Origin: Euptelea pleiosperma
Lineage: Eukaryota > Streptophyta > Magnoliopsida > Ranunculales > Eupteleaceae
Direction of reading: 5' to 3'
Assembly (NCBI GenBank): GCA_035048495.1
Contig: CM068545.1
Span: 35,540,225-35,604,224 of the forward strand
Length of the DNA stretch: 64,000 nucleotides
In this document: positions 11,801 through 22,931 of the stretch, one piece after another
Layout of the letters: each line of letters begins with the position of its first letter
Position numbering within the stretch: position 1 is the stretch's first letter
Position numbers and translations under genes: made by a program
Notes under the pieces: generated by a model
Database searches by the model: none
Seen by the model: only the letters and a program-made list of their open reading frames with translations
Told to the model about the DNA's origin: nothing

Positions 11801-14800
11801 TTAGAACTGCTTTTGAGTTACTTGAGATTTTCGATATTTGCTATCTTTTATATTTTATGGCCTAATGATTACTTATTTTGTTATTTTATGATGTTAGTTT
11901 TCTTTATTTTTTTATATTTCTTATAACTTTTAATATTGCACCTCGCTTCAATCAGGCGCGTGCCTCGCCTTGCACCTTGCGCCTTGCGCCTCAAGCGCTA
12001 GAGGTCCTAGCGCCTTAAGTGCGCCTTGCGCCTTTAACTACCTTGGGCTTCCCTTAAGACCTGGTGTCAGTAGCATTTGTATTTATTGGTGGATAGACTT
12101 CAACCTTGTCTGGAGACCTGGAAATGTTGCTGTCTTCTAAACAATCAATAAGCTAGTCCAGCCTGTCAATTTTGTAGGTTTTCTTACTTGAATGTATAAT
12201 TATATAAAGTTAACTGTGAATAAGCTAATAAATATGACCAATAGAGTTGAAGTAATTATTAAAAAAAAACCCATCTTCTTGACTAGTTGGTGATGATGTT
12301 ATCTATATGCTTTCCTTAGATCTTGGTTACATTTTAAGCAAAAGGTTATCTGAGTTGACACTCAAGACTTATTACACTTTTACATGTAGTACTGATGTTG
12401 TGAATCTGCACCATCATTCTGATAGACCTCCATTTACCTTGAGAGCACCCTTTCCAACGTCATATTCATACAACCCCGTTTGCAGTTTTCCCCTATGAAT
12501 ACGGTCCTTGCATTTCCGAATCTTTTTATTAGAAAGAAAGTAAAGAAACCTTCCCCTTTTTGCCACATGGGAGAGGGTACATTGGTTCAAACAAGGCAAA
12601 AGTGAAAGAAACCTTAATCTAAGACTTATCAACTGCGTTTGTTAGACTATTTCTCCAGTACGTTTCATCCTTAAAACGTGGTACTTAGCAAGGTCAAAAT
12701 GACCGTTAACCTTCAAAGAAGCAATCTTGGTTTTGTTTTTTCTCTTATGAACTTGATTTTAGAACTGTTTACTCAACTTGGTATCTTTCATATGTTCGTG
12801 GGTGCAGGATGAAGACATCAAGGTTGCAATTGAAGATGCAGGGTTCGATGCTGAGATCCTTCCAGAACCCAATTCTATTCGACCGAAATCACAAGGGACC
12901 CTGACGGGACAGTTCAGGATAGGAGGTATGACATGTGCAGCCTGTGTAAACTCTGTTGAAGGTATTTTGAGAAAGCTCCCTGGTGTCAAAAGAGCAGTTG
13001 TGGCCTTGGCCACTTCATTGGGAGAGGTCGAATATGAAGCTACAGTCATTAGTAAGGAGGAAATAGTTAATGAAATTGAAGATGCCGGTTTTGAAGCTAC
13101 TTTTCTACAGAGCAATGATCAGGATAAGATCTTACTATGGGTAGCTGGGATCTCCAGTGAAATGGATTTACAGCTTTTAGAAAGCATACTTGGGAACTTG
13201 AAAGGGGTGAGGCAGTTTCGTTTTGACAGGAATCCTGCTGAATTAGAAGTCCTCTATGATCCTGAAGTCATAGGTTCCAGATCCATAGTTGATGGGATTG
13301 AAGGAGGCAGCAAGGGGAAATTTAAATTAAATGTCAGGAACCCTTACACAACGACTTCGAATAATAAAGAAGAATCCGCAAACATGTTTCGGCTTTTCAC
13401 ATCCAGTTTGTTTCTCAGTGTGCGTAAGATTCTCTTGTTATGGAGCTATGGTCACCAATGCTATCTTGCTTTTCTATGTGTGTAATTTAGGCACATTGCA
13501 TGTCTTGTTCATGTTCTAAATGAAACATATTTATCAGGGATTACTTTATATATTTTCTTATGCAGTTTATTTTTATTTTCTTTTGGAATTAATTGTTGAT
13601 ACTCAATAACTTTGCAACAGATCCCTGTCTTTCTCATACGGGTTGTTTGTCCCCGCATACCTCTTGTTTACTCTTTACTACTCTGGCGATGTGGCCCCTT
13701 CCTAATGGGTGATTGGTTGAAGTGGGCTTTGGTGACCCTTGTTCAATTTGTTGTTGGAAAACGATTCTACATAGCAGCTTTCAGAGCACTGCGGAATGGA
13801 TCGACAAATATGGATGTTTTGGTTGCACTGGGAACTTCAGCCTCTTACTTCTACTCTGTCTGTGCACTTCTATATGGGGCCTTCACTGGGTTCTGGTCTC
13901 CGACATATTTTGAGACTAGTGCCATGCTGATAACATTTGTGCTGTTGGGAAAGTATTTGGAAATTCTTGCAAAGGGAAAGACATCAGATGCCATCAAGAA
14001 GTTGGTAGAACTTGCACCAGCAACAGCTATGTTACTTGTCAGAGATGCAGGTACAATATGCTTTTCTTACTAGAATAGAAACCCCCTTCCATAATTTGTT
14101 GGGGCAGCATTTCCATTTTTTGACAAGTAATTCCTCATTTTTTTTTGACATGTGGATTTAGTCCCATTATGATTGCCACTTAACTAGTGGGGTATTTGTG
14201 TTGGTTTCCAGGAGGAAAGCTTATTGAAGAAAAGGAGATAGATGCATTGCTAATTCAGCCAGGTGACACATTAAAAGTTCTTCCTGGTTCAAAGCTTCCT
14301 GCTGATGGTGTCGTCATATGGGGTTCAAGTTATGTTGATGAGAGTATGGTAACTGGTGAATCTGCACCTATTTTGAAGGAGGTGAACTCTTTGGTTATCG
14401 GAGGGACCATGAATTCACACGGTGCTCTTCACATACAAGCCACCAAAGTGGGGTCTAATACCGTCTTGAACCAGATAATTTGTCTTGTTGAGGCAGCTCA
14501 AATGTCGAAAGCTCCTATTCAGAAGTTTGCTGATTTTGTAAGTACCGGCACCGCAGTTTTATTAGGAAATGTTCAATTTTGACCTTCAACTTTATATTGA
14601 TTCAATTCTATAAGATGCTAAATGGCTACACCTCTGTTTTTAACACTATTGAGTTACACAATTAACTCAACCTATTGAATTGCTATTTCCTATTTAACAT
14701 GTAGTATATGTATTTTCATCCTCTAATATGGTAAACTTGAATTTAATGTTTACCAGTTCATTTTGAATGAAGGGTTTGAAGATAGTTGCATCACTTAAGG

Positions 14801-17800
14801 AGTTCAAGGGAACGCCTTTTGCCACTTTTGTTTCAAATTGGGATGCCATAAATCACAGGCATTCCAACTGAGGATTATCTTTTGTAGTATGTTTGAGTTA
14901 TTGAGAACCTATTCTCAATAACCCATTTTGCATATAGTTTTGTACACGGGGGTGCTTCCTCTTTATAATATATAATTTTTACACTTATCACAAAAATGAT
15001 AAAAAAAAGAAATATTATATTAGCTATTAGAGAGGTTGAGAAACTTCGTTTGACATGGTCATAGGAGCTCATGGTTAATCTCATACCTTGGTTGTTTGAA
15101 AAGGATTATCACAACCGACTCAAATCAAATATACCTCCGTGGTATATTGTCTTTTTGTCGTTTGATCTAATCAGGATATAATGCGGAACAAAAACAAACA
15201 ATCACACAAGACAAGATATTTTTACGTGGAAACCTTAGCTAAGGAAAAACCACGGGACCACGTTCAGACGGAAAGTATCACTAACTGAAAAGTTAAACGA
15301 AACAAATGTTACCTATGCAGCATCGTTGCAAATACAGCATCCAACCTTAGCCAAGGCCCACTGCCGATGCGTCCACGTCCTCTGAGTTAACGCCACGAAT
15401 CCACGCGCGCCCTTGCAGACAAGAAGCCTTATCCGCTTGTTCAGTTTGGTACACCCAAACCTACCTTCGACCGGTTCCTCCGATCTTAATTTTCAACACT
15501 CCCGCCTTTGCAGAAGGTGAAGGATTCAGTACACCCTGAACCCCAAGTTGCTCAAAAGGTGTTTGAGTCACACTGGTACTCTCAGGCTTACTAGGTTAAG
15601 TATAGAATTGGAAAACCTAGGCTGAGTAAAGATCAAACTCTTGGCTTTAATCGAGAAGAGAATAAGCTCACAAGATGTGAATGAAAACAAGCTTCTTGCT
15701 CTTCGAAATGGACACTCTACTAAATATAGCATTTGCTTCTCTCTCTTGAAGATTGAGTTACTCTGTGTCTCTATGTGTATTTAGAAAAGGCATAGAAGGG
15801 GTATATTTATAGAATACCAAGACCCTGAGTCGTGTGGAACGTGGGATAATGGAACCATGAATTTCGGATCTGATATAACCGATTCTGTTCAAAGTCCAAT
15901 CGATTATACACTTGGTCCAATCGATTGGGCCATGTCCAATCGATTGGGGACAAGTGTCAAATCGATTGGGCTAAATAAGTTTTCTGTTCCGAAGGCACCA
16001 ATCGATTGCACAAGGATCTCCAATCGATTTGACATTTATAACTTTCTATCTCGAAGGTTCCAATCGATTAATCAGAGTCTCCGATCGATTTGACATTTAT
16101 AACTTTCTGTCCCGAAGATTCCAATTGACTAATCAGAGTCTCCAATCGATTTGACTCAGAAAGATTTTTGTCCCGTAGTCTCCAATCGATTACACAATGT
16201 CTCCAATCGATTGGGCTCAGTTTTGTTTCTACCTCGTAGTGTCCAATCGATTACACAGTGTCTCCAATCGATTGGGCTATATCCAATCGATTAGGGACAC
16301 ATGTCAATCAATTGGATTTTCCTACTAGTCAATAAAATTGACTTTGACTCGGGTCTGTCCAATAACTAAGTCTGACTATTATATTTTGTTCATTTTAATC
16401 AACTCCTATGGCCACTAAGTCACATACCTTCCTAATCGAGCGTACACGATCATTAACTGACAAATCGGCAGTTACTCAGATGACTCCTGTCGTCAACCGT
16501 CTAATTCTTGCTGTCTCTGTCTTTTAGTCTTCACGTAGTTGGCGAAGTATGCGTACTACGACATCTTCACGCTACACTTGTGCTCGTAGGAACGGTTACA
16601 AGAATGTTTTTATGTCAAACGGAATCTTTGCCAAATTGAATATGAAAATATTCCTTACACTCTTAGGATCTTTCTTGTCATTTTTCTTTATTGGAAAATA
16701 AGCTAGGTTTGGATGGACCCCTTACTAGAAATTAACCATAAACAGGATAAAATGTTTGGTCTTGCCACCACCTAGTAACCCTTTTTTCAACGAGATCAGT
16801 AGCTCGAAGGTGAATTTTGAACCCAAGACCAGGCAGTCAACAGTACAGGCACTTTACCAACTTAGACAAGTAGGCAGTCACAAAATTAAATAGGTGCATC
16901 TTAGAGCATAATTTTACCCTGGATCTTTCGTGTCCTGAGATCTTTAAATCCTAGAATGACTTGTTTTCTACTCTTGGCTCATCCTCTTGCTCTTGTTGGG
17001 TGAAGACTTGGCTTGTTGAAGCAGAGAAAATGCTACCAAGGTTTCTGTTGTGATTTTGCCATTTGGACAAGTAAGTCTTTAACTAGCTTAAGGTTCTTAA
17101 ACTTTGATGTCTGTTGCTTATCAAGTGGAGGAATAAAATCTCAGGTGAAACCAAGGAAGATAGACTAAACTAAGGAGGTCCATAGTCGTAAGCTGGATGG
17201 AAATGCCTTGCATGGAAATTAACTGTGAAATATGGAAAAAACATTGAAGTTTCTTCAATTACTGTGAGATAGATGTAATAGAACAAATACGCCAGAGAAA
17301 AGAAAATAATTAACAGTCATAAAATCCATATTGTCAACTTCATGCTTTTTTGTTAATGTTTATATTCTTCTTCTTTTCTAGTTTGTAACTTTAACATGTG
17401 CTGATTTCTTGTAATCTTTTGGTGCATTATGTATTTGATGTTAATTAAAAACCCTTTTCTTATCCTAGTTATCTTTATGACTAACAGGTTGCAAGCATTT
17501 TTGTCCCTACCGTTGTTGCCATGGCATTGGTGACATTGTTGGGTTGGTGAGTTTACTTGACCTATTGCGATAAGGTAGTCAAATATACGACTTGGTTTGA
17601 CTGATGATAAACCTTGTCACATTGATCATCTGTAGGTATATTTGTGGTGCATTAGGAGCGTACCCAGAAGAATGGCTACCTGACAATGGCAATTATTTTG
17701 TTTTCGCCTTAATGTTTTCAATATCGGTTGTGGTGATTGCTTGCCCTTGTGCACTTGGGTTGGCAACACCAACTGCTGTTATGGTGGCAACGGGTGTTGG

Positions 17801-19471
17801 GGCTAACAATGGGGTCCTTATAAAAGGAGGAGATGCTTTGGAAAGGGCTCAGAAGGTTAAGTATGTGGTGTTCGACAAAACAGGTACCCTCACACAGGGA
17901 AGAGCCACAGTTACAACGGCAAAAGTTTTCACAGAAATGGATCGTGGAGACTTTCTCACTTTGGTTGCTTCTGCAGAGGTGATTTCATATTTCCTGATTA
18001 GTTTCAAGACTGCTATTTGGTTTCATATTGTCCTTAATTAGTATAAACAATAAATGTTTCCTTTTTCTCTTTTCATAATTTAGGCCAGCAGTGAACATCC
18101 ACTGGCAAAAGCAGTTGTGGGGTATGCCCGACATTTCCATTTCTTTGATGAGCCTGTTGCCGCCAAGAATGACCAAAGCCACAGCAAAGATTCTAAATTC
18201 TCTGGATGGCTTCTTGATGTCTTGGACTTCTCTGCTTTGCCTGGGAGAGGTGTGCAGTGCTATATACACGGGAAAAGAGTTTTGGTGAGTCATGCAAAGA
18301 GAAAAAAAAAAGATAAAAAGGAGGTGCTTCATGGCTTCACTTTCTCATCAGATGTGTTCTATTCTTAACAGGTCGGTAACCGGAAGTTGTTGACCGAATT
18401 TGAAGTTACTATACCAATTGAGGCTGAAAATTTCGTAGTAGAGCTGGAAGAAAATGCAAAAACGGGGATACTTGTGGCTTATAATGACACCCTCATTGGA
18501 GTTTTGGGAGTAGCAGATCCTCTAAAGAGAGAAGCTGCTGTTGTTGTAGAAGGACTGATGAAAATGGGGGTCAGACCAGTCATGGTAACAGGGGATAATT
18601 GGAGAACAGCACATGCTGTGGCTAAAGAGGTTTGTATCTTTTCTGTTTATCTTTTTAGTCTTTTGAACTCTGAAGATCAAAGTGAAGGTATTTTCTAAGC
18701 TACTAGTATGACTCCAGGGTTTATCGTGTTCTCTCAGGGGGTATTTGGTTGTAATGATTATACCTAGCTCTATTCAGAATAAAGCTTATTGCAACCAGAT
18801 ACCCTTAGAGCTGTTCCGTAACAGTTTTTTTATGCCTCATGGAAATCATAAGGAGAGCTTTCTGTTTCATTCTAATGAAATAAAAAACTCGCTGCATGTA
18901 AATTATACATTATTGTTTTGTTTATGATCTTTTGACGATAATATCACCTTATAAACTGAGACAAAGTGAATAAACGACAATCATGGCTTGGCAGGTTGGC
19001 ATTAAAGATGTGAGGGCGGAGGTAATGCCTGCAGGAAAAGCTGATGTAATACGTTCATTTCAGAAAGACGGAAGCATAGTCGCAATGGTGGGTGATGGTA
19101 TCAACGATTCTCCTGCTCTTGCAGCAGCCGATATAGGAATGGCAATTGGGGCAGGGACTGATGTTGCCATAGAAGCTGCTGATTATGTGTTGATGAGAAA
19201 CAACCTAGAGGATGTCATAACAGCCATTGATCTCTCAAGGAAGACCTTCTCCCGTATACGTTTGAATTACGTGTTTGCCATGGCATACAATGTAATTGCT
19301 ATCCCGGTCGCAGCTGGTGCATTCTTCCCGTTGGTAAGGATAACGTTGCCACCTTGGGTTGCCGGTGCATGCATGGCCCTATCATCTGTAAGTGTTGTGT
19401 GCTCATCTTTGCTTTTGAGGAGATATAAGAAACCCAGGCTCACAACTATTTTAGAGATAACTGTAGAGTAA
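8881..19471 (+). CDS. RAN1/HMA7: Copper-transporting P1B-ATPase, RAN1/HMA7-like (nine exons)
   Basis: Exons: 8881-9201, 12808-13419, 13621-14050, 14212-14537, 17488-17546, 17636-17978, 18084-18284, 18372-18629 and 18995-19471. All introns are GT-AG and the frame stays open for about 1,008 codons. Residues 65-71 and 147-153 are two GMTCAAC metal-binding motifs; a third HMA-like fold near 240-300 lacks CxxC. TGES is at 502-505, CPC at 619-621, DKTGT at 663-667, HP at 702-703, TGDN at 837-840 and GDGIND at 883-888. The start [13 protein letters not shown] and the end (RYKKPRLTT) match the family. Arabidopsis RAN1 has about the same length; it pumps Cu(I) into a post-Golgi compartment and supplies ethylene receptors. 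No motif is missing, so the gene looks functional. Splice sites are by hand. Confidence 0.95.
9650..9674. repeat. CT microsatellite in RAN1 intron 1
   Basis: About 12 uninterrupted CT units. Confidence 0.9.
11169..12045 (+). mobile_element. Dead hAT transposon in RAN1 intron 1
   Basis: An exact 8-bp duplication, GGCTTCCC, flanks the element (11161-11168 and 12046-12053). The ends are GTAGTCAAGGCGC-like on the left and CAAGGTAGTTAAAGGCGC on the right in reverse. The subterminal regions are packed with GGCGCGCGCCT and GCGCCTTGCG words. At 11,345-11,620 (+) a frame reads [20 protein letters not shown], then a TGA where the family has Trp, then an acidic tail. This matches the C-terminus of plant hAT transposases. 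Only this tail is left, so the 877-bp element cannot move itself. It has the same orientation as the host gene. Confidence 0.85.
15156..16659 (-). mobile_element. Probable solo LTR in RAN1 intron 4
   Basis: The stretch starts TGTCGTTTG and ends TTCCTTACA, so it has TGT...ACA ends. The flanking 5-mers CTTTT (15151-15155) and CTCTT (16660-16664) match at 4 of 5. Read on the minus strand it has a repeat-rich U3, a TATA box (CTATAAATATACCCC, about 15,800-15,813) and a leader-like part ending in TTTTTGTTCCGCATTA, a layout common in Copia-type LTRs. No gag or pol is present. The intron still splices on paper. The exact ends and the superfamily are inferred. Confidence 0.6.
15895..16315. repeat. Clustered AATCGATT array, 60-bp period, in the solo LTR
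   Basis: About 14 exact ATCGAT cores and two decayed ones occur within 420 bp, nearly all inside the word TCCAATCGATT. From about 16,003 on they come in pairs about 21-23 bp apart, and the pairs recur every 60 bp. That makes a short tandem repeat with two palindromes per unit. It lies upstream of the LTR's TATA box in minus orientation, where an enhancer would sit. Confidence 0.8.
18739..18804. repeat. Tiny fold-back repeat in RAN1 intron 8
   Basis: This 66-bp hairpin has arms GGGTATTTGGTTGTAAT and, in reverse, GGGTATCTGGTTGCAAT. Similar GTGTTTGGTTGCTNCAATAAGC phrases occur near 28,995 and 39,507 in the MTP introns, so it belongs to a dispersed short MITE family. Confidence 0.55.
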
Positions 19472-19764
19472 AATTTAGTTCCAACTTTCATAGAAAGGAA
19501 GTATAAGTGGGGGTAGGGGTGGATGTGTAATAGTTTCAAAATCCCAATTTTGTATCTCTTTTCTCATCTGTTTTATGTTTCACACAATGGGGTGCATCTA
19601 CATCACCCATTCAATGTACAGCTTGGGTATTATTCTGATTTGAGTGAAAATGAATTGTGCATGTATTTCATAATTGCCCCTTTATTTTCCTCTATTACTC
19701 CTGTTATACAGTTCTTTAGATAGGGCTAAAAGCCCTTTGTAATGTAATGGAATCGCGCATCACA
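19472..19764 (+). other. RAN1 3' untranslated and flanking region
   Basis: The sequence after the TAA is AT-rich with no frame continuing the protein. A GGGCTAAAAGCCCTTTG stem-loop near 19,720-19,740 is followed by AATGTAATGG, a plausible 3'-end area. A LINE tail starts just downstream. Confidence 0.4.
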
Positions 19765-20020
19765 GATATATGGTAGGGGAAAAGTTTTGAGTATAGGATG
19801 GGTCAGCTGCACGAATCCTGTTCTTCCATTCAATCCTATCTAAAGTTAAATCTTCCTCTAAGGCAAGTTTCTTAATAGCACTTCTCAGAACTTCATTTCT
19901 CGTCTGTTTTGGCCATTTCTTTGCCTTTTTAGCTTTGTCTTGCCTTACTAGTGTTGTCATTTGTCTTCGTTGTACATGACCAAAGCATCTCAGTCGGCTT
20001 TCCTTATTTGTTAGTCATTG
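19765..20020 (-). pseudogene. Non-LTR retrotransposon (LINE) ORF2 C-terminal fragment, copy 1
   Basis: Read on the minus strand, the fragment gives an ESRLRCFGHVQRR-like start, then EVLRSAIKKLALEEDLTLDR and a WKNRIRAADP end. This is the conserved tail found after the reverse transcriptase in plant LINEs. Nothing of the polymerase remains. A second copy lies at 20,991-21,225, made by a local tandem duplication. It is non-functional. Confidence 0.7.
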
Positions 20021-20736
20021 GCAGTGTTTGAAAACTCGAAAACTCGACTCGACTCGAAAGTCTACCGAGTTGAGTTAATTTGAAGACTCGAACTCGACCC
20101 GAAGCAGCTCGACTCGAGTAATATATTAATATTATATAGATATATTAATATTAATATATAAATATCATATTTTTATAAGAATAATTTATAAGATTTGGTT
20201 GATTTTGTGTTGACGACGTCTTCGGAAAATTTATTTGGTGCGTCAATAAAAAAACGACGCACCAACCGTTGTTTAAAACAACGAACCAAACCCGTTGATT
20301 GGTGCTGCACTAATATTATATTATATTTGAATTTAACAGGGTAGTTATATCTTTTATGTTACCTCTATTCCAACATCTAGTGGTGGGGCCCATATCATAT
20401 GGAGATCATGTTGGACAATCACACTGTACGTTGAGCTATCCTCATTATGATGATTAGCACCACCAAAAATCAGCTCAGTCTGATATTAATAACCACATAG
20501 AAAGGTGATCTAAAGTAAAATTTTAATTGGATGGTCTAGATATTTCAAATTTAAGTCAATTTTTCATAAAGTTAGGAAAGTAGGAGTGGACTGATTATTT
20601 GCAAGGATAGTTTGCAAGTATGGAAAACTCATTGTGCCGTTGGATTGTCTAACATGATCTCTATGTGGGCCCCTCAATCTTATGTAGGAATACGGTGTAA
20701 GGATTGGGTATAGCTCTAGACAAACTCTTTATAAGC

Positions 20737-20987
20737 TTAATCGATTTTAAGAACTTTATTTTTGTAAATTATCAAAGCATTCCACATATCTTCAAAATCT
20801 TCAACTGTATATGTACAATGGATACACTTCTTCATCCCATGCTTGAACTTTGACTTTTTGTAGTAAATGTGCAATAATTTTTCTCCAAATTTCTTTTTTA
20901 TATGCCAAAGACATAGACGATGATGTGTCTTAGGGAACACTTTCTTTATCGCTGCTCCCATGGCAGAGTCTTGATCAGTGATGATTG
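20737..20987 (-). pseudogene. FAR1/FRS (MULE-transposase-like) fragment, duplicated copy
   Basis: The frame reads GAAIKKVFPKTHHRLCLWHI, then KKFGEKL and CIHCTYTVEDFEDMWNALI. This is the part of the MULE/FAR1 transposase domain around its CxWH motif. It is a truncated copy of the segment at 22,932-23,172, created by the tandem duplication, and has neither start nor end. Confidence 0.75.
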
Positions 20988-20990
20988 ATA

Positions 20991-21225
20991 TTGGTAGGGG
21001 AGAAGTTGAGTATAGGATGGGTCAGCTGTAGGAAAAATCCTGTTCTTCCTTTCAATCCTATCTAAAGTTAAATCTTCCTCTAAGGCAAGTTTCTTAATAT
21101 CACTTCTCACACCTTTTCTTTGCCTTCTTAGCTCTTTGTTTTGCTTTAGTGTTGTCATTTATCTTCGTTGTACATGACCAAAGCATCTCAGTCGGCTTTC
21201 CTTATTTGTTAGTTAGTGGCAATGT
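20991..21225 (-). pseudogene. LINE ORF2 C-terminal fragment, copy 2
   Basis: Nearly the same as 19,765-20,020 with small changes: IKKLALEEDLTLDRIERKNR, then ADPSYTQ. It belongs to the second unit of the tandem duplication. Confidence 0.65.
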
Positions 21226-21521
21226 TTGAAAACTCGAAAACTCAACTCGACTCGAAAGTCTCCCGAGTTGAGTTAATTCTAACTCGACTCGAGTAATATA
21301 TTAATATTATATAGATATATTAGTATTATATAGATATATTAATATTAATATATAAATATCATATTTTTATAAGAATAATTTATAAGATTTGGTTGATTTT
21401 GTGTTGACGAGGTCTTCGGAAAATTTATTTGGTGCGTCAATTAAAAAACAACACACCAAACCCGTAGATTGGTGTTGCACTAATATTTTATTATATTTGA
21501 ATTTAACAGGGTAGTTATATC

Positions 21522-22519
21522 CATGGTTTTAAAAACGGCCGTTTAAACGGTAACGCCCCAAGCCCGTTTCCGTTAAAACCGTTTAAACACGTTTTATCGT
21601 TTTTGACTAAAACGGCTGTTTTTTTGTTTTAAAGGCCGTTAAAATTGTTTAAACCATGGTTTTAAAAACGGCCGATTAAACGGTAACGCCCCAAGCCCGT
21701 TTCCGTTAAAACCGTTCAAACACGTTTTATCGTTTTTGACTAAAACGGCTGTTTTTTTGTTTTAAAGGCCATTAAAATTGTTTAAACCATGGTTTTAAAA
21801 ACGGCCGTTTAAACGGTAACGCCCCAAGCCCGTTTCCGTTAAAACCGTTCAAACACATTTTATCGTTTTTGACTAAAACGGCTGCTTTTTGTTTTAAAGG
21901 CCGTTAAAATTGTTTAAACCATGGTTTTAAAAACGGCCGTTTAAACTGTAACGCACCAAGCCCATTTCCGTTTAAACTGTTTAAACCCATTTTATCGGTT
22001 TTGAAAAAACAGCTGTTTTTTTTTTTGTTTTAACGGCCGTTAAAACCGTTTAATTCCGTTAAAATCCATTAAATTCTGTTTTTTTTTTTTAATTTTCAAA
22101 TTTCAAAATTTGAATTTCAACGCCACTTTTTCCGTTTTTTTCCGTTAAATCCGTTAAAATCCGTTTAATTCCATTTTTTTTCCATTTTTGCCCCTGACCG
22201 TTTCAATCCGTTTTAACGGCCGTTTAAACGGTAACGCCCCCAGTCCGTTTAACCGTTAAAACGGCCTCCTTTAAACCTTGGTTTAAACAGCCGTTTAATT
22301 CCGAAAAAATTTGTTAAAAAAACGGCTGTTTAATCCGTTGAATTCTGTTTTTTTTTTAATTTTCAAATTTCAAAATTTGAATTTCAGCGCCATTTTTTCC
22401 ATTTAATTCCATTTTTTTTCCCATTTTTGCCCCTGGCCGTTTCAATCCATTTTAACGGCCGTTTAAACCATAACGCCCCCCATCTGTTTAACCGTTAAAA
22501 CGGCCTCCTTTAAACCTTG
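21522..22519. repeat. Compound hAT-type MITE with tandemly repeated ends
   Basis: A perfect 8-bp duplication, GTTATATC, flanks the element (21514-21521 and 22520-22527). It starts CATGGTTTTAAAAACGGCCG and ends, in reverse, CAAGGTTTAAAGGAGGCCG. The left terminal part is repeated head to tail with starts at 21,523, 21,656, 21,789 and 21,921 (133, 133 and 132 bp). The right terminal part is present twice, ending near 22,280 and at 22,519. At 998 bp it is 2-3 times the size of the other family members. It encodes nothing. Confidence 0.85.
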
Positions 22520-22931
22520 GTTATATCCATTGCCTTACCCTATTCCAACATCTATCATTGGGGCCCATGTCATATGGAGATCATGTTGGACAATCACACT
22601 GTACGTTGAGCTGTCCTCATTATGATGATTAGCACCACCAAAAATCAGCTGTCTGATATTAATAACCATATAGAAAGGTGATCTAAAGTAAAATTTTAAT
22701 TGGATGGTCTAGATTTTTCAAATTTAGGCCAATTTTTCATTAGGTTAGGAAAGTAGGAGTGGACCGATTATTTGCAATGATAATTTGCAAGTATGGAAAA
22801 CTCATTGTGCCGTTGGATTGTCTAACATGATCTCTATGTGGGCCCCTCAATCTTGTGTAGGAATAGGGTGTAAGGATTGGGTATAGCTCTAGACAAACTC
22901 TTTACAAGCTTAATCGATTTTAAGAAGAACT

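Larger units (their letters stand above)
9202..12807 (+). other. RAN1 intron 1 (3.6 kb)
   Basis: This phase-0 intron separates the two CxxC metal-binding domains. It holds a CT microsatellite, a dead hAT element (11,169-12,045) and otherwise AT-rich sequence with repeated AGCCAAATAGTTGAAGCATA phrases at about 10,680-10,880. I see no independent gene in it. Confidence 0.8.

Noticed and set aside
15895..16315. CRISPR-like or telomere-like array of AATCGATT words
   Set aside because: Spacing is part of a 60-bp tandem repeat inside an LTR, and the genome is a plant.
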